Source: Nannocystis sp. RBIL2
GTDB lineage: Bacteria; Myxococcota_A; Polyangia; Nannocystales; Nannocystaceae
Reading direction: 5' to 3'
Length of the DNA: 64,000 bases
Assembly (NCBI RefSeq): GCF_026626745.1
Contig: NZ_JAPNJW010000002.1
Span: forward strand, 3,248,151 to 3,312,150
Made by a program: the position numbers and the translations under genes. Under the pieces are notes generated by a model that saw only the letters and a list, made by a program, of their open reading frames with translations, ran no database searches and had not been told where the DNA came from. The first letter of the stretch is position 1. The number at the start of each line of letters is the position of its first letter. Shown here in pieces: positions 44,960-53,792 of the stretch.

Positions 44960-46060
44960 TCAATAATGACAATCCTCGGAGTCCGCGATCGCGTCGACCA
45001 GCGCCTGCGGGTTGGAGAATTGCAGCACGTGCACAGTGTCGGGCCCGAGCACCCGCACGAAGCAGCGCGACGCCGGATCGCCGGTCAGGTGCTGGTACAG
45101 CGTCTCGCTCTCCGCGAGCTGCACATAGATGTCCTCCTCGTAGGCGATCGCGCGCAGGCGCGTGCCTGTTTCGAACAGCTCGGCGCCGGCCGACGGGCGC
45201 GAAGTGAACGGCCCGGTCCCGTTGAGCTGGTGGATCGCCCGCAGCGGCTCGCCGAGCGCGTTGAAGCCGCCCGCCTCGATCTCCGCCGGCGTCAGCGCGC
45301 CGGGCACGACGTCACCGTCGCGATCCGTGAAGTAGAACGCGGGCCACAGCGCGACCGGGATCTCGAACAGCGAGCCGTACGCGGGCTCCTCGACCGCGAA
45401 CGCCTGGATCAGCCCCGACAGGTCGCCGCTGTCGCCGAGCGCCCACGGGACCTCCGCGGGCAGGTCCGAGGCGACCAGGATCGCGTCGCGGATGCCGAAC
45501 CGCTTGCGCAAGCTGCTGCCCTCGTCGAGGAGCCGCTGCTGCAGCATCTGCACCAGAGTGCCGCCCATGCTGTGACCGAGGATCGTCCGCGGACGGATCT
45601 TCCGCTCGTCGAGGCGCTCCAGCACCTCCTCGATCGCGGTGACGTAGTCGAACAGGTCGAGGTCGCCGAACAGCGCCCCCTGCGGGACCCCGCTGTTGCC
45701 GCGCACGGGCATGTCGGCCACCAGCACGCACGCGTCCTCGCCGAGCGCCTCGGCGTACGGCCGCCACGACGCGGCCGCGAACACCCCGCCGTGGACCGCG
45801 AAGTGACAGTGCTTCGACTTGCTGGCCTTGTCGAGGGTGCCGTAGAGGTTGACGAAGAGGTCGACGGTGACGCCCGGCCGCAGCTCGACATCCTCGAGCA
45901 AGAACCCGGGCGTCCCGTCCGCGCCGATGTCGAGATCGATGCCGGGACCGCCGCCCTGGCGCGCCTCGACGTCGGCGTCGACGGGGAGGTCCATGCACCC
46001 GGCCGGCAGGGCCACGAGCGCGGCGAATACACAACGTTGCGTAAGTTCGACGATGTTCAT
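44960..46060 (-). CDS. alpha/beta hydrolase lipoprotein
   Basis: A 366-residue secreted hydrolase: lipobox LPAGC, then an alpha/beta fold with the nucleophile elbow GHSMGG (Ser the presumed nucleophile) and an oxyanion-type HGG in FAVHGGVFAA. The catalytic acid and His are not pinned; a His in the C-terminal DTVHVLQF is a candidate. It resembles esterases, lipases or haloperoxidases. The frame begins at ATG 46060 with a proper signal peptide. Confidence 0.8.
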   Translation of the reverse strand: MNIVELTQRCVFAALVALPAGCMDLPVDADVEARQGGGPGIDLDIGADGTPGFLLEDVELRPGVTVDLFVNLYGTLDKASKSKHCHFAVHGGVFAAASWRPYAEALGEDACVLVADMPVRGNSGVPQGALFGDLDLFDYVTAIEEVLERLDERKIRPRTILGHSMGGTLVQMLQQRLLDEGSSLRKRFGIRDAILVASDLPAEVPWALGDSGDLSGLIQAFAVEEPAYGSLFEIPVALWPAFYFTDRDGDVVPGALTPAEIEAGGFNALGEPLRAIHQLNGTGPFTSRPSAGAELFETGTRLRAIAYEEDIYVQLAESETLYQHLTGDPASRCFVRVLGPDTVHVLQFSNPQALVDAIADSEDCHY

Positions 46061-46300
46061 CGCCTCGGTTATGCCAGCCGCGACGTCTCGAAGGAAGAGG
46101 ACCCCGAGGTCAGTTCTGCGCTCATGGTCTCCTCGATGAGAGCACCTCGCCAGCGCGCCCCGTCCCCCGATCGACGGCCATCATGACCGCGCCGGACTTC
46201 GTCGAACCGAATGACCTGGGCCGGCCTGGAGACGCGTCGAGCTGCGCGACAACGCGGACCTCGACAGCAGTGCACACCGGGGATCGTCTATCCTCGACGC

Positions 46301-46754
46301 ATGTCGAACCCGAACGGCGGCCGGGCGGATCGCCCCACGACCCGGAATCTCCGCGGCTCCGCGGCGAGGTGCGTGGCGCTCCTCGTATCGCTCTGGAGCT
46401 CGGGCCTGCTCGCGGTCGTGCTGAGCGGCGGCTGTGAGCGCGTACATGCCGAAGCGCCGGCGCCGAGCCCTCTGGCCGAGCCGTCGACGACGGCGGTCCC
46501 TGACGAGCTCGCGTCCGACAGCGACAAGTGTGCACAGGGGGATGGAGGCGCGTGCGCCAGGGCAGCGTTGCGGCGCCAGCACGGCGACCGGGCGCGGCTC
46601 GATCTCGCGGAGGCCCTGTCCTTCCATCGACGCGCGTGCGACCTCGGGTACGCCCGCAGCTGCGTGCACGCTGCCATTGGGACGCTGCGACAGCGACCCT
46701 ACGGCGACGAGACCGCGAGCGCTCTGGCGGCAGTGATGTCGCGGCTGTCAGGAC
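46301..46754 (+). pseudogene. 5' part of a frameshifted Sel1-like (Cys-rich repeat) lipoprotein
   Basis: ATG 46301 starts a signal-peptide-like N-terminus (VLSGGC as lipobox) and the first Sel1-like repeats (FHRRACDLGYARSC). Around 46740-46760 the sensible sequence moves to another frame, reading on as CIFLLGLKHGPVVFRQ, which joins the frame of the next entry. The original frame runs on to 47416 as Arg-rich nonsense. Either an indel or a sequencing error splits one gene. Confidence 0.6.
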
Positions 46755-46805
46755 GGGCTCCCGACCGCGTGCATCTTCCTGCTCGGGCTGAAGCACGGTC
46801 CGGTC

Positions 46806-48374
46806 GTGTTCCGCCAGGCCCTGCGCGACGCGAGCATCACCGAGGACGCGCCCGCTCTCGCGCCGGCATGTGCGGGAGGCGACGACGACGCCTGCGCTGC
46901 CGGGCTGGAGACGATCGAGCTCTGTGGCGAATGGGAATCGTGGGCGTGTCTTGCGATGGGCCTGCGGCCCTGGCTCAAGAAATCCGTCGATGGCGAGCTC
47001 CTGGCCGCTGCGGCGCGGCCGTTCACGGAGGCGCTGCGCGAGCGATGCGGGCAGGACCGACCGCGGCCGTGTGCCCTGCTCGCCGCTCGGGTGCCCGCGG
47101 GAGACGCCGAGCGGCTGCACACGGACGCGTGTACATGGGGATACGCTCCGAGTTGCTTGATTCGCGCGGACACGCTGACCGGCGAGAGCACGGCCGCCGA
47201 GCGCCAGGCCCTGCTGAAGCGTGCATGCGACGCCGGGCTGCAGCGCGGCTGCTCCGGGCTGCTACGCGAGGAGCTTCGCAGCGCGGGGGAGACCGTGGAG
47301 CGCTTGCGAGACGGGTGCGAGCTGCAGGACGCCACGTCGTGTACGGCGTACGCCCGCGCGATGGCCACCAGCGGGGAGCCCGACAAGGCGCGAGCGCTGT
47401 ACGAGCACGCGTGTGACCTCGGAGACGCCGATGGTTGCGATGCTGCCGGGCTCCTCGGCGCGAGCATCGACGACGACGCCGAACTGTTCCGACGCAAGGG
47501 TTGGTTCTACCGGGCCTGCGCCCTGCGAGGTGCTCCGAGCTGCGAGCGAGCCGAGGCGCTCGAGCGAGACCGGGCCCTGGGCGCAGAGCTCACGGCGTGT
47601 CGAGCGGGGCAGCTCGAACGATGCGCTCTCGCCGTCGACGCGCTCGCGACGCACGACCCGAGAGCGGCGAGCGAGCTCGTCGCAGTCGTCTTGAAGCAGT
47701 CCGGAAAAGCTTGCCGAAGCTCCTCCGAAGCTTGCGACGCCATACGATGGATACACTTGATCACCGGCTGCGGTGAGTACGGTGTACAGACTTGCGCGAG
47801 CCGCACCGCAGCCCAAATGCGCCAGCGGAGGAAGGCGTCCGCGTTCGACGCTCGCTTCGAACGTCTCCTGCTCGCGGAGTGCGACCGCGGCGTCGCTTCG
47901 TCCTGTCAAAGGCTGGCGAGCAGGGTGACCGGGAGCTCGCCCAAGCGCGCGGAGAAGCTGTTCCTCCGCGCATGCGAGCTGGGAGACGCGACCAGCTGTG
48001 GTCAAGTCAGGTCCGTGGGCTCGGGCTATCGGTATATGAGCGAGGACGAGGATTACAAGTATATCCAGATGGCCTGTGACGGCGGCGATCACGAATCGTG
48101 CCTCGGTGTGGCCCGATATTGGTCTGACATGGATCCTCGGCTGTCGGAGTCGCTCCGGACTCGCGCGCGCGAGCTCCTCGAACAGGGCTGCCCGATCGGA
48201 CAGTCACCGGGCCACTGGTGTTCGACGGAGCCCATTCTCGCGTCACTCGCAGAATTGGATATGTACGCAGCCGTCGTCGACACGCTGCGTCGAAAGTGTC
48301 ACGAATCCGAGAGCTCGACCAGCTGCAGCACACTCGTCGGCATGCTCGGCGTTCCCCGTGACTCGTGGACATGA
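46806..48374 (+). CDS. Sel1-like/Cys-rich repeat protein, 3' part
   Basis: A 522-codon frame (GTG at 46806; the frame is open back to about 46737) with at least eight Sel1-like repeats carrying paired Cys, like the Helicobacter cysteine-rich proteins: LKRACDAGLQRGC, YEHACDLGDADGC and FLRACELGDATSC. It continues the protein that starts at 46301. These repeats build a superhelix for protein binding, stabilised by disulfides in the periplasm or outside. Confidence 0.7.
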   Translation: MFRQALRDASITEDAPALAPACAGGDDDACAAGLETIELCGEWESWACLAMGLRPWLKKSVDGELLAAAARPFTEALRERCGQDRPRPCALLAARVPAGDAERLHTDACTWGYAPSCLIRADTLTGESTAAERQALLKRACDAGLQRGCSGLLREELRSAGETVERLRDGCELQDATSCTAYARAMATSGEPDKARALYEHACDLGDADGCDAAGLLGASIDDDAELFRRKGWFYRACALRGAPSCERAEALERDRALGAELTACRAGQLERCALAVDALATHDPRAASELVAVVLKQSGKACRSSSEACDAIRWIHLITGCGEYGVQTCASRTAAQMRQRRKASAFDARFERLLLAECDRGVASSCQRLASRVTGSSPKRAEKLFLRACELGDATSCGQVRSVGSGYRYMSEDEDYKYIQMACDGGDHESCLGVARYWSDMDPRLSESLRTRARELLEQGCPIGQSPGHWCSTEPILASLAELDMYAAVVDTLRRKCHESESSTSCSTLVGMLGVPRDSWT

Positions 48375-48706
48375 CTGCCCGCTCACGCGGTGGCAGCTCC
48401 TGTCGTCGCAAGAAGTCGCCGGCTCTCATCGACATTCGTCGTTGGAGACCACGAGGGTCATCGAGAGCGCATCGCGTCCGCTTCAGCCCGCTCGCCCGCC
48501 GCCGCCTGCGCACCGGCCCGCCGGCCGCCGCGCTGTGCTCCCGGGTGGCGAGGGAGCGCACCATCGAGAATGGTGCCTTTTCGGCCGCCACGCCCGAGGC
48601 TGCCACGCCCGGATTCGCACGTAGCGAAAATGAATTGATCGCATCATAGATGCGGGGGAAGATAGGCCCCAGGTTGGGCGCTCGCTGACGTAGAGGATGG
48701 GCAGCC
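48375..48706. other. gap with promoter of the kinase operon
   Basis: A 330-base stretch without a supported gene. It becomes AT-richer near 48625-48665, and a plausible ribosome site (GAGGATGGGCAGCC) precedes the ATG at 48707. No repeat or operator was identified. Confidence 0.5.
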
Positions 48707-50149
48707 ATGGGCGAAGACATCGATATTTTGCAGCTGCGCGGGACGACCCTGAAGGGCACGTTCGCGCTCGACCGGGCAGTCGCGCGCGGCGGCTTCGGGG
48801 TGGTCTATCGCGGGCGACACCTCTCTCTGCACAAAGAGATCGCCGTCAAAGTCTTCTGCCCGCTCGCCAGGCCCGAGGCCTCCATCGAGCAAGAGGCCAT
48901 CTCGCACTTCTTTCAGGAGATCAAGATCCTCTCCGCGCTCGAACACCCGGCCATCGTGCGGCCCTACGACTGCGGGACGATCAGCCTGCCCGAGAGCGGA
49001 AACGTGCCGTGGATGGCGCTCGAATGGATCGAGGGTCGCACTCTGGCGGAGATCTTGCGACAGAGCCCGCGAATCGAGTGGTCCCCCCGGGAGGCGCTCG
49101 ATCTGCTGCGTCCGGTGATCGAGGCGCTCGCCGAGGCCCACGCCCACGGTATCGCACACCGGGACATCGCGCCGAACAACATCATCGTGTCTGCATCCGC
49201 GCACGGTCGGCGCATTCGTCTGATCGACTTCGGCATCGCCTGTATCCGCCCGAGCTACGAGGAGCCGGATCCGCCGCCGGACGCGCCCACCGGTTCGGTC
49301 CTGATCGCCCACTCGCCCAAGTACCCCGCCCCCGAGCAAGTGCTGCAGCACCGCACGGGCACCTTCACCGATGTCCACGCCATCGGGCTCATCCTCTATC
49401 ATCTGCTCACCGGCTATCTGCCGTATCCGAATTCGGCCAGCGATCCAGAGCACGGCGCCTGCGCCTTGCGCCGACCGACCCCGGGCCTCGTCGGCCTCGA
49501 CGTCGGCGCGTGGGAGCCCGTGCTGTCGCGCGCCGTCGCGATCAACCCGCGCGACCGCTTCACCACCGCGCGGGAGCTGCTGACCGAGCTCGAGCAGACC
49601 TTGGACGCCGCCGTGCCGGCGCACGACGAATTCGAGGTGGCGTTGCCCGAGAACTGGCGCGTGGTGGAGGTGGCCCCCACCACTGTCCCCATCCTTCTCA
49701 ATACGCCGGAGGTCACGGTGATCCTGCATCCGGTCGCCCTGACGACCGATGAGCTGCGCCACGGCTTCGAGGTCCCGATCAACGCCGGCCTGTCGTGCAA
49801 GCTCGTAGTCCAGCGCTACGCAGAGGTCTCGCTCGCCCTGACGGTCGTCGGTCACCCGGGCGAGCGACCCGGGCTCTACTCGAATCCCAACGGGGTCGGC
49901 TCACGCCTGACCCGAGCGATGCTCGACCCGGGCGCCGAAAAGGCCATCTACGTCGGTCAGCGGGCCTTCGGCCTGCGCGAGGTCATCTGCTACGCCACCC
50001 AGGGCCGACTGGACGAACGGCTCTCGATCGACGTCAGCCGCCTGAACCTCACCGTCTACTTCGCCACCCCGGTGCGCGACTTCATCGTCCTGCAGGTCGA
50101 CGAACCGGAGCTGGCCCGCGCACACCTGGCATGTATCGGTATCACCTGA
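48707..50149 (+). CDS. Ser/Thr protein kinase with unassigned C-terminal domain
   Basis: A 480-residue soluble kinase, first gene of a three-gene operon. The kinase domain is at about residues 12-305: glycine loop RGGFGVVY, IAVKVF lysine, catalytic AHRDIAPNN (the usual Lys-Pro of HRDLKPEN is Ala-Pro), LIDFGIA and PAPEQ. The last 160 residues (about EVALPENWRVVEVAPTTVPI onwards) form a beta-rich domain not recognised, ending in FIVLQVDEPELARAHLACIG. No membrane segment is present. The HRDIA form is unusual but leaves the catalytic Asp and Asn in place, so it is probably active. Confidence 0.85.
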   Translation: MGEDIDILQLRGTTLKGTFALDRAVARGGFGVVYRGRHLSLHKEIAVKVFCPLARPEASIEQEAISHFFQEIKILSALEHPAIVRPYDCGTISLPESGNVPWMALEWIEGRTLAEILRQSPRIEWSPREALDLLRPVIEALAEAHAHGIAHRDIAPNNIIVSASAHGRRIRLIDFGIACIRPSYEEPDPPPDAPTGSVLIAHSPKYPAPEQVLQHRTGTFTDVHAIGLILYHLLTGYLPYPNSASDPEHGACALRRPTPGLVGLDVGAWEPVLSRAVAINPRDRFTTARELLTELEQTLDAAVPAHDEFEVALPENWRVVEVAPTTVPILLNTPEVTVILHPVALTTDELRHGFEVPINAGLSCKLVVQRYAEVSLALTVVGHPGERPGLYSNPNGVGSRLTRAMLDPGAEKAIYVGQRAFGLREVICYATQGRLDERLSIDVSRLNLTVYFATPVRDFIVLQVDEPELARAHLACIGIT

Positions 50150-50165
50150 GGGATCGATAGACACG

Positions 50166-51929
50166 ATGGCACAAACCACCGACATCTCCGCGTCGAGGGC
50201 AGCCTCGCTCACGCAAGCGGCCCTCCCGCCCGAAGCCGCGATCAGCCGCGAGACCGTCAACTCCCAGCTACGCTACGCCTTTCGCATGACCCGCAACCGC
50301 GGCGGGCTATGGGTCCCGGTCGAGCTCGGCCAGGGCAAGTTCGCCCGCGTCTTGTGCGGCCAGCAGCAGATCGGCAATCAACCAGCTCGCAGCGTGGCGA
50401 TCAAGATCTTGCACAGCCACGCCACCCTGGCTCACGAGCGCCTGTTCGCCACCGAGATCGCACACCTGCGCAAGCTGAGCGACGCCGACAACGTCAACGT
50501 CCTGCACATCCTCGACGTGCTGCAGCTGCGGCCGCTGGTGCTGTGCGGCTGCGGCAAGGTCTATTCCCCCCGCTGCCCCAGCTGCGGGCAGGAGCTGCTG
50601 ACCCGCGTCGACCTCGACGCTCACCCCGGGCTGCAATGCACGGCCTGCAAGTACGTCCTGCCGGCCAACCGGGTGATGGACCGCGTGCAGGAGCTCTCGT
50701 CGGCGACCGCGCGCACCTGCTGCCAGGACAAGGCGGTCGAGGGTAAGGGCACGATCATCAACTTCGTCCATCGCGACGTCATCGTGATGGAGCACCTGAC
50801 CCTCGGCCTCAAGGACTTCGCCCGGCGCCGCCGCGAAGAAGTGATGGACCAGTGGAAGAAGAAGGGCGGCGAGACGACCGCCCTGGCCCTCGCGTCGAAG
50901 CCCGGGTGGCTCGAGCGTATCGGCGCCCTGCTGCCGAAGAAGTGGCTGCACCGGCGCACGTCCGAGCTGTTCGAGAAGGCCCTCTTGCTCGAGAAGGTCC
51001 TGGCCGTGGTCCAGCTGGTCGAGGGCGTCGCGTGGCTGCACGGCGAGAAGAAGATCATCCACAAGGACCTCGCGGCCGACAACATCATGGTCCGCTTCTC
51101 GGGCGTCCGTAACAGCAAGTCGAACTGGCGCGGCGAGCATCGTCCGGAGATGAACGTCAGCGACATCCTCAACGACATCACCGGTTATCCGACGTTCCGC
51201 ACCCTGCTGATCGACTTCGGCCTCGCCGACGAATCGACGCCGACGCGCTCGTGGTACGACGACGACGAAGCCACCGGCCAGAACAAGGGCCCTTTCCTGT
51301 CGCCCGAGGCCAAGAACCGGCGCCAGGACGTCGGCCTCGACCAACCGCTCGCGTTCTCGCCGGAGGAGAAGACGTTCGTCATCCCCCCGGAGATGCGAGG
51401 CCTGTCCCTGCCGCTGATGCCCGGCGATCTGATCAGCCACTCGCTCGACGAGGAGCACGTCCACGACCTCAAGATCGAGGCGGTGCTCGACGGCAAGGTG
51501 GCCAAGTACTCCGGCCTCGCCCCGGAGGTCCAGGACTACCGCCGCTGCATCGTCGAGCGCCCCCTGCTCGAGCCGCACGACATCTTCGCCCTCGGCGCGC
51601 TCTTCTACTTCCTGCTGTCCGAGGACATCACCCGCATGGAGCCCCTGCACGCATTGGTATACACAGCGCAGGAGAAGCGACGCCCGATCGACGTCGGCGC
51701 CCTGCGCGGGCTCGACCTCTACCCCGGCGTGCGCAAGGCGATCCGCTCCGCGTTCTGGCAGGACGAGCTGATCGTCATCATCCTGCGCGCGATGACCCGA
51801 GGCCTGCCCGGCAGCTACGCCAAGACCCGCATCGATCGCGGCTGCGAGGCGGCCCAGCGTTTCCTCCTCGAGATCAAGCGCCTACACCACAAGATCCAGC
51901 GCGACATCGTCTCGACGTTCTGGCGGTAA
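50166..51929 (+). CDS. protein kinase with cysteine cluster (zinc-ribbon-like) in the N-lobe
   Basis: A 587-residue kinase, second in the operon (17 bases after the first gene). N-lobe: GQGKFARV at residues 55-62, and Lys80 in VAIK. Between the beta4/5 strands and the hinge sits a Cys cluster: Cys127, 129, 137, 140, 158, 161 and the pair 185-186 (CGCG, CPSC, CTAC), which looks like a zinc ribbon. The catalytic loop is IHKDLAADN (Asp301, Asn306) and the activation segment starts LIDFGLAD. About 100 extra residues follow DFG before the LDPHDIFALGALFYFLLSE-like helix F. All main catalytic residues exist. Its role in the operon is unknown. Confidence 0.83.
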   Translation: MAQTTDISASRAASLTQAALPPEAAISRETVNSQLRYAFRMTRNRGGLWVPVELGQGKFARVLCGQQQIGNQPARSVAIKILHSHATLAHERLFATEIAHLRKLSDADNVNVLHILDVLQLRPLVLCGCGKVYSPRCPSCGQELLTRVDLDAHPGLQCTACKYVLPANRVMDRVQELSSATARTCCQDKAVEGKGTIINFVHRDVIVMEHLTLGLKDFARRRREEVMDQWKKKGGETTALALASKPGWLERIGALLPKKWLHRRTSELFEKALLLEKVLAVVQLVEGVAWLHGEKKIIHKDLAADNIMVRFSGVRNSKSNWRGEHRPEMNVSDILNDITGYPTFRTLLIDFGLADESTPTRSWYDDDEATGQNKGPFLSPEAKNRRQDVGLDQPLAFSPEEKTFVIPPEMRGLSLPLMPGDLISHSLDEEHVHDLKIEAVLDGKVAKYSGLAPEVQDYRRCIVERPLLEPHDIFALGALFYFLLSEDITRMEPLHALVYTAQEKRRPIDVGALRGLDLYPGVRKAIRSAFWQDELIVIILRAMTRGLPGSYAKTRIDRGCEAAQRFLLEIKRLHHKIQRDIVSTFWR

Positions 51930-51934
51930 CAAGG

Positions 51935-53662
51935 ATGTCCGAATCGTTCCCACCTCCCCTCGGCACCCCGATCGCCGGCCGCTTCCAGCTGCTGGCCCCC
52001 CTCCGCGGCGACGGGCCGGTATTGACATATCTCGCCCAGGACATTCAAGCCGGCAAGCGGCGCGCCCTGACGCTGTTCCACCCCGCGTATGCGACGGCGA
52101 ACGCGTGGGCCGAATACCACCGCCTGGTGACGACCGCGGCGGAGGCCAAGATCCCGGGCCTGACCCTGCCGCCGCAGGTCCCCGCGACCCCACCCGACCC
52201 ACCGCACGTGGTCGACGATCCACCCGTGACTCGCGGCCTCGATCGGCTGTGCGCGCAGGACGGAAAGATCGCCTGGCAACGCGCCCTGACCATCGGCGAG
52301 CGGATCGCCGCGGTCCTGCACGACGCGTTCGTCAAGACCGGCGCCGCCCACCGCGCGCTCACCCCGTCGCGATGTACCGTCGGCACGGGCGACGCGGTCG
52401 AATTGCTCGACTACGGCGTCGCCGAGATCGAGCTCGCCGGGGAACAGCCTGAAGAGGCCGAATACCGCGCCCCGGAGCAGCGCAGCGAGAAGGGTGATCC
52501 GCGCAGCGACATCTTCGCCCTCGCGGCCATCTTGTATGAGTCGATCTCCGGCACTTGCCCCTCGCCCTCTCCGCCCGCGCTGGGCTCGCTTGTTCCCGTG
52601 CCTCCCGCCGTCGATCGCCTGCTCGACCAGGCGCTCGCCGTCGACCCCGCGCAACGCCCCGCCGACCTGGCCGCGCTGCGAGCCGCGCTGCGCGAGGCTC
52701 TGAGTCTCCCGGCATTACCCAAGAGCGAGCCTGCGACGCCCGCGAGTCCGCAGCCGACAGCTGCCCCGCCGGCGGTCGTCAACGAATCACCCGTCGAATC
52801 GCCGCCCCCTCATCGACCCGAGCCCCCGCCAGTCACCCCGAGCCCCAAGCCTTCCCTCGCGCCCCTGTCGCGCCCGCTCGCGGATCGGCCCACGCCGACC
52901 AAGCCGGTGCAGAGCCCGCGAGCGCTCCTCTCCCGACAACGACAAGCATCCGAAGATCCCCCGGTCGAGCGAACCGAACGACTCCCACCGAGGCCGGTCC
53001 AGCAAGACACCACTTTGGTCCTTTCCCGCACCGAGGACGGCCCCACCGAGCGCGTGTCACTCCCCGGCGCGCGACCCGTCCGCCCGGTCGACCCCCACGG
53101 CGAGCGAACCGAGGTCTTTCAAAAGAGACAGCCCAACCACCGAACGCCGCCCGAAGAACGTACCGAGAAGCTCCCCGGAAGCGCCCCGGTCCCCGATCGA
53201 ACCGAGGTCCTGAGCCCCTCGCCCGCCCGACAGCCATCGCCCCTCCCCGATCGAACCGAAGTCCTGAGCTCTTCGGCCGCGCGAGACCTCCCTCCTGGAC
53301 AATCTGCAGTGCGTGCCGACCCCCGTCTCGCCGCGACCCCGCGCTTGCAGCCCGCGTCGTCCATGGAAGGTGACGACGAGAGAACTACCATCATGGGCCG
53401 ACGCGAGAGCCCACGCATCCAGACTCCACCGGAAGCAGAGTCTTCGCTCGAACCAACGATTGGGGCCATTCGCGTCCACAGGCCCAACCCGCCCCGGCAA
53501 GCTCAAGCGCCACAGGCCGACCGCCCCTCTCCTCCGACCCGCGAGCAGTCCTCTCCCCAGATTCCACCCTCGAACGAATTTTTGCGGACGACCCTGCTCA
53601 AGGTCAACCTCGTGCTCGTCCTCCTGCTCCTGGTCGGCCTCACCGTCTGGGCGCTGGCATGA
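51935..53662 (+). CDS. tail-anchored pseudokinase with repeated (E/D)RTE motifs
   Basis: A 575-residue protein, third in the operon (6 bases after the second gene). It has a kinase-like fold without catalytic residues: a loose glycine loop (LRGDGPVLTY), no VAxK Lys (RRALTLF), HRALTPSRC in place of HRDLKPEN, and DYG in place of DFG. The C-lobe shape is kept (APEQRS, DIFALAAILYESISG). From about residue 235 comes a Pro-rich disordered tail with at least six motifs: VERTERL, PTERV, GERTEVF, EERTEKL and DRTEVL twice, plus DERTTIM. It ends in a single C-terminal membrane helix (LVLVLLLLVGLTVWALA). It is plausibly a membrane scaffold or substrate for the two kinases. Confidence 0.85.
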   Translation: MSESFPPPLGTPIAGRFQLLAPLRGDGPVLTYLAQDIQAGKRRALTLFHPAYATANAWAEYHRLVTTAAEAKIPGLTLPPQVPATPPDPPHVVDDPPVTRGLDRLCAQDGKIAWQRALTIGERIAAVLHDAFVKTGAAHRALTPSRCTVGTGDAVELLDYGVAEIELAGEQPEEAEYRAPEQRSEKGDPRSDIFALAAILYESISGTCPSPSPPALGSLVPVPPAVDRLLDQALAVDPAQRPADLAALRAALREALSLPALPKSEPATPASPQPTAAPPAVVNESPVESPPPHRPEPPPVTPSPKPSLAPLSRPLADRPTPTKPVQSPRALLSRQRQASEDPPVERTERLPPRPVQQDTTLVLSRTEDGPTERVSLPGARPVRPVDPHGERTEVFQKRQPNHRTPPEERTEKLPGSAPVPDRTEVLSPSPARQPSPLPDRTEVLSSSAARDLPPGQSAVRADPRLAATPRLQPASSMEGDDERTTIMGRRESPRIQTPPEAESSLEPTIGAIRVHRPNPPRQAQAPQADRPSPPTREQSSPQIPPSNEFLRTTLLKVNLVLVLLLLVGLTVWALA

Positions 53663-53677
53663 CCTGCGTATTCCGGC

Positions 53678-53709
53678 CATCGTGATCGCTTGGATCGGTC
53701 ATCGTGATC
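53678..53709. repeat. left-end repeats of the IS21 element
   Basis: CATCGTGATC at 53678-53687 and 53700-53709, two copies at 22-base spacing, inverted relative to those at the right end. Confidence 0.75.
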
Positions 53710-53792
53710 ACCCCGGAGGGGTCGGAGCGGAGCGACGCGGGTGGCGGGCTCGGCGCGGACGGGGACGGAGCGAAGCGACGCTGATGGGGTGT

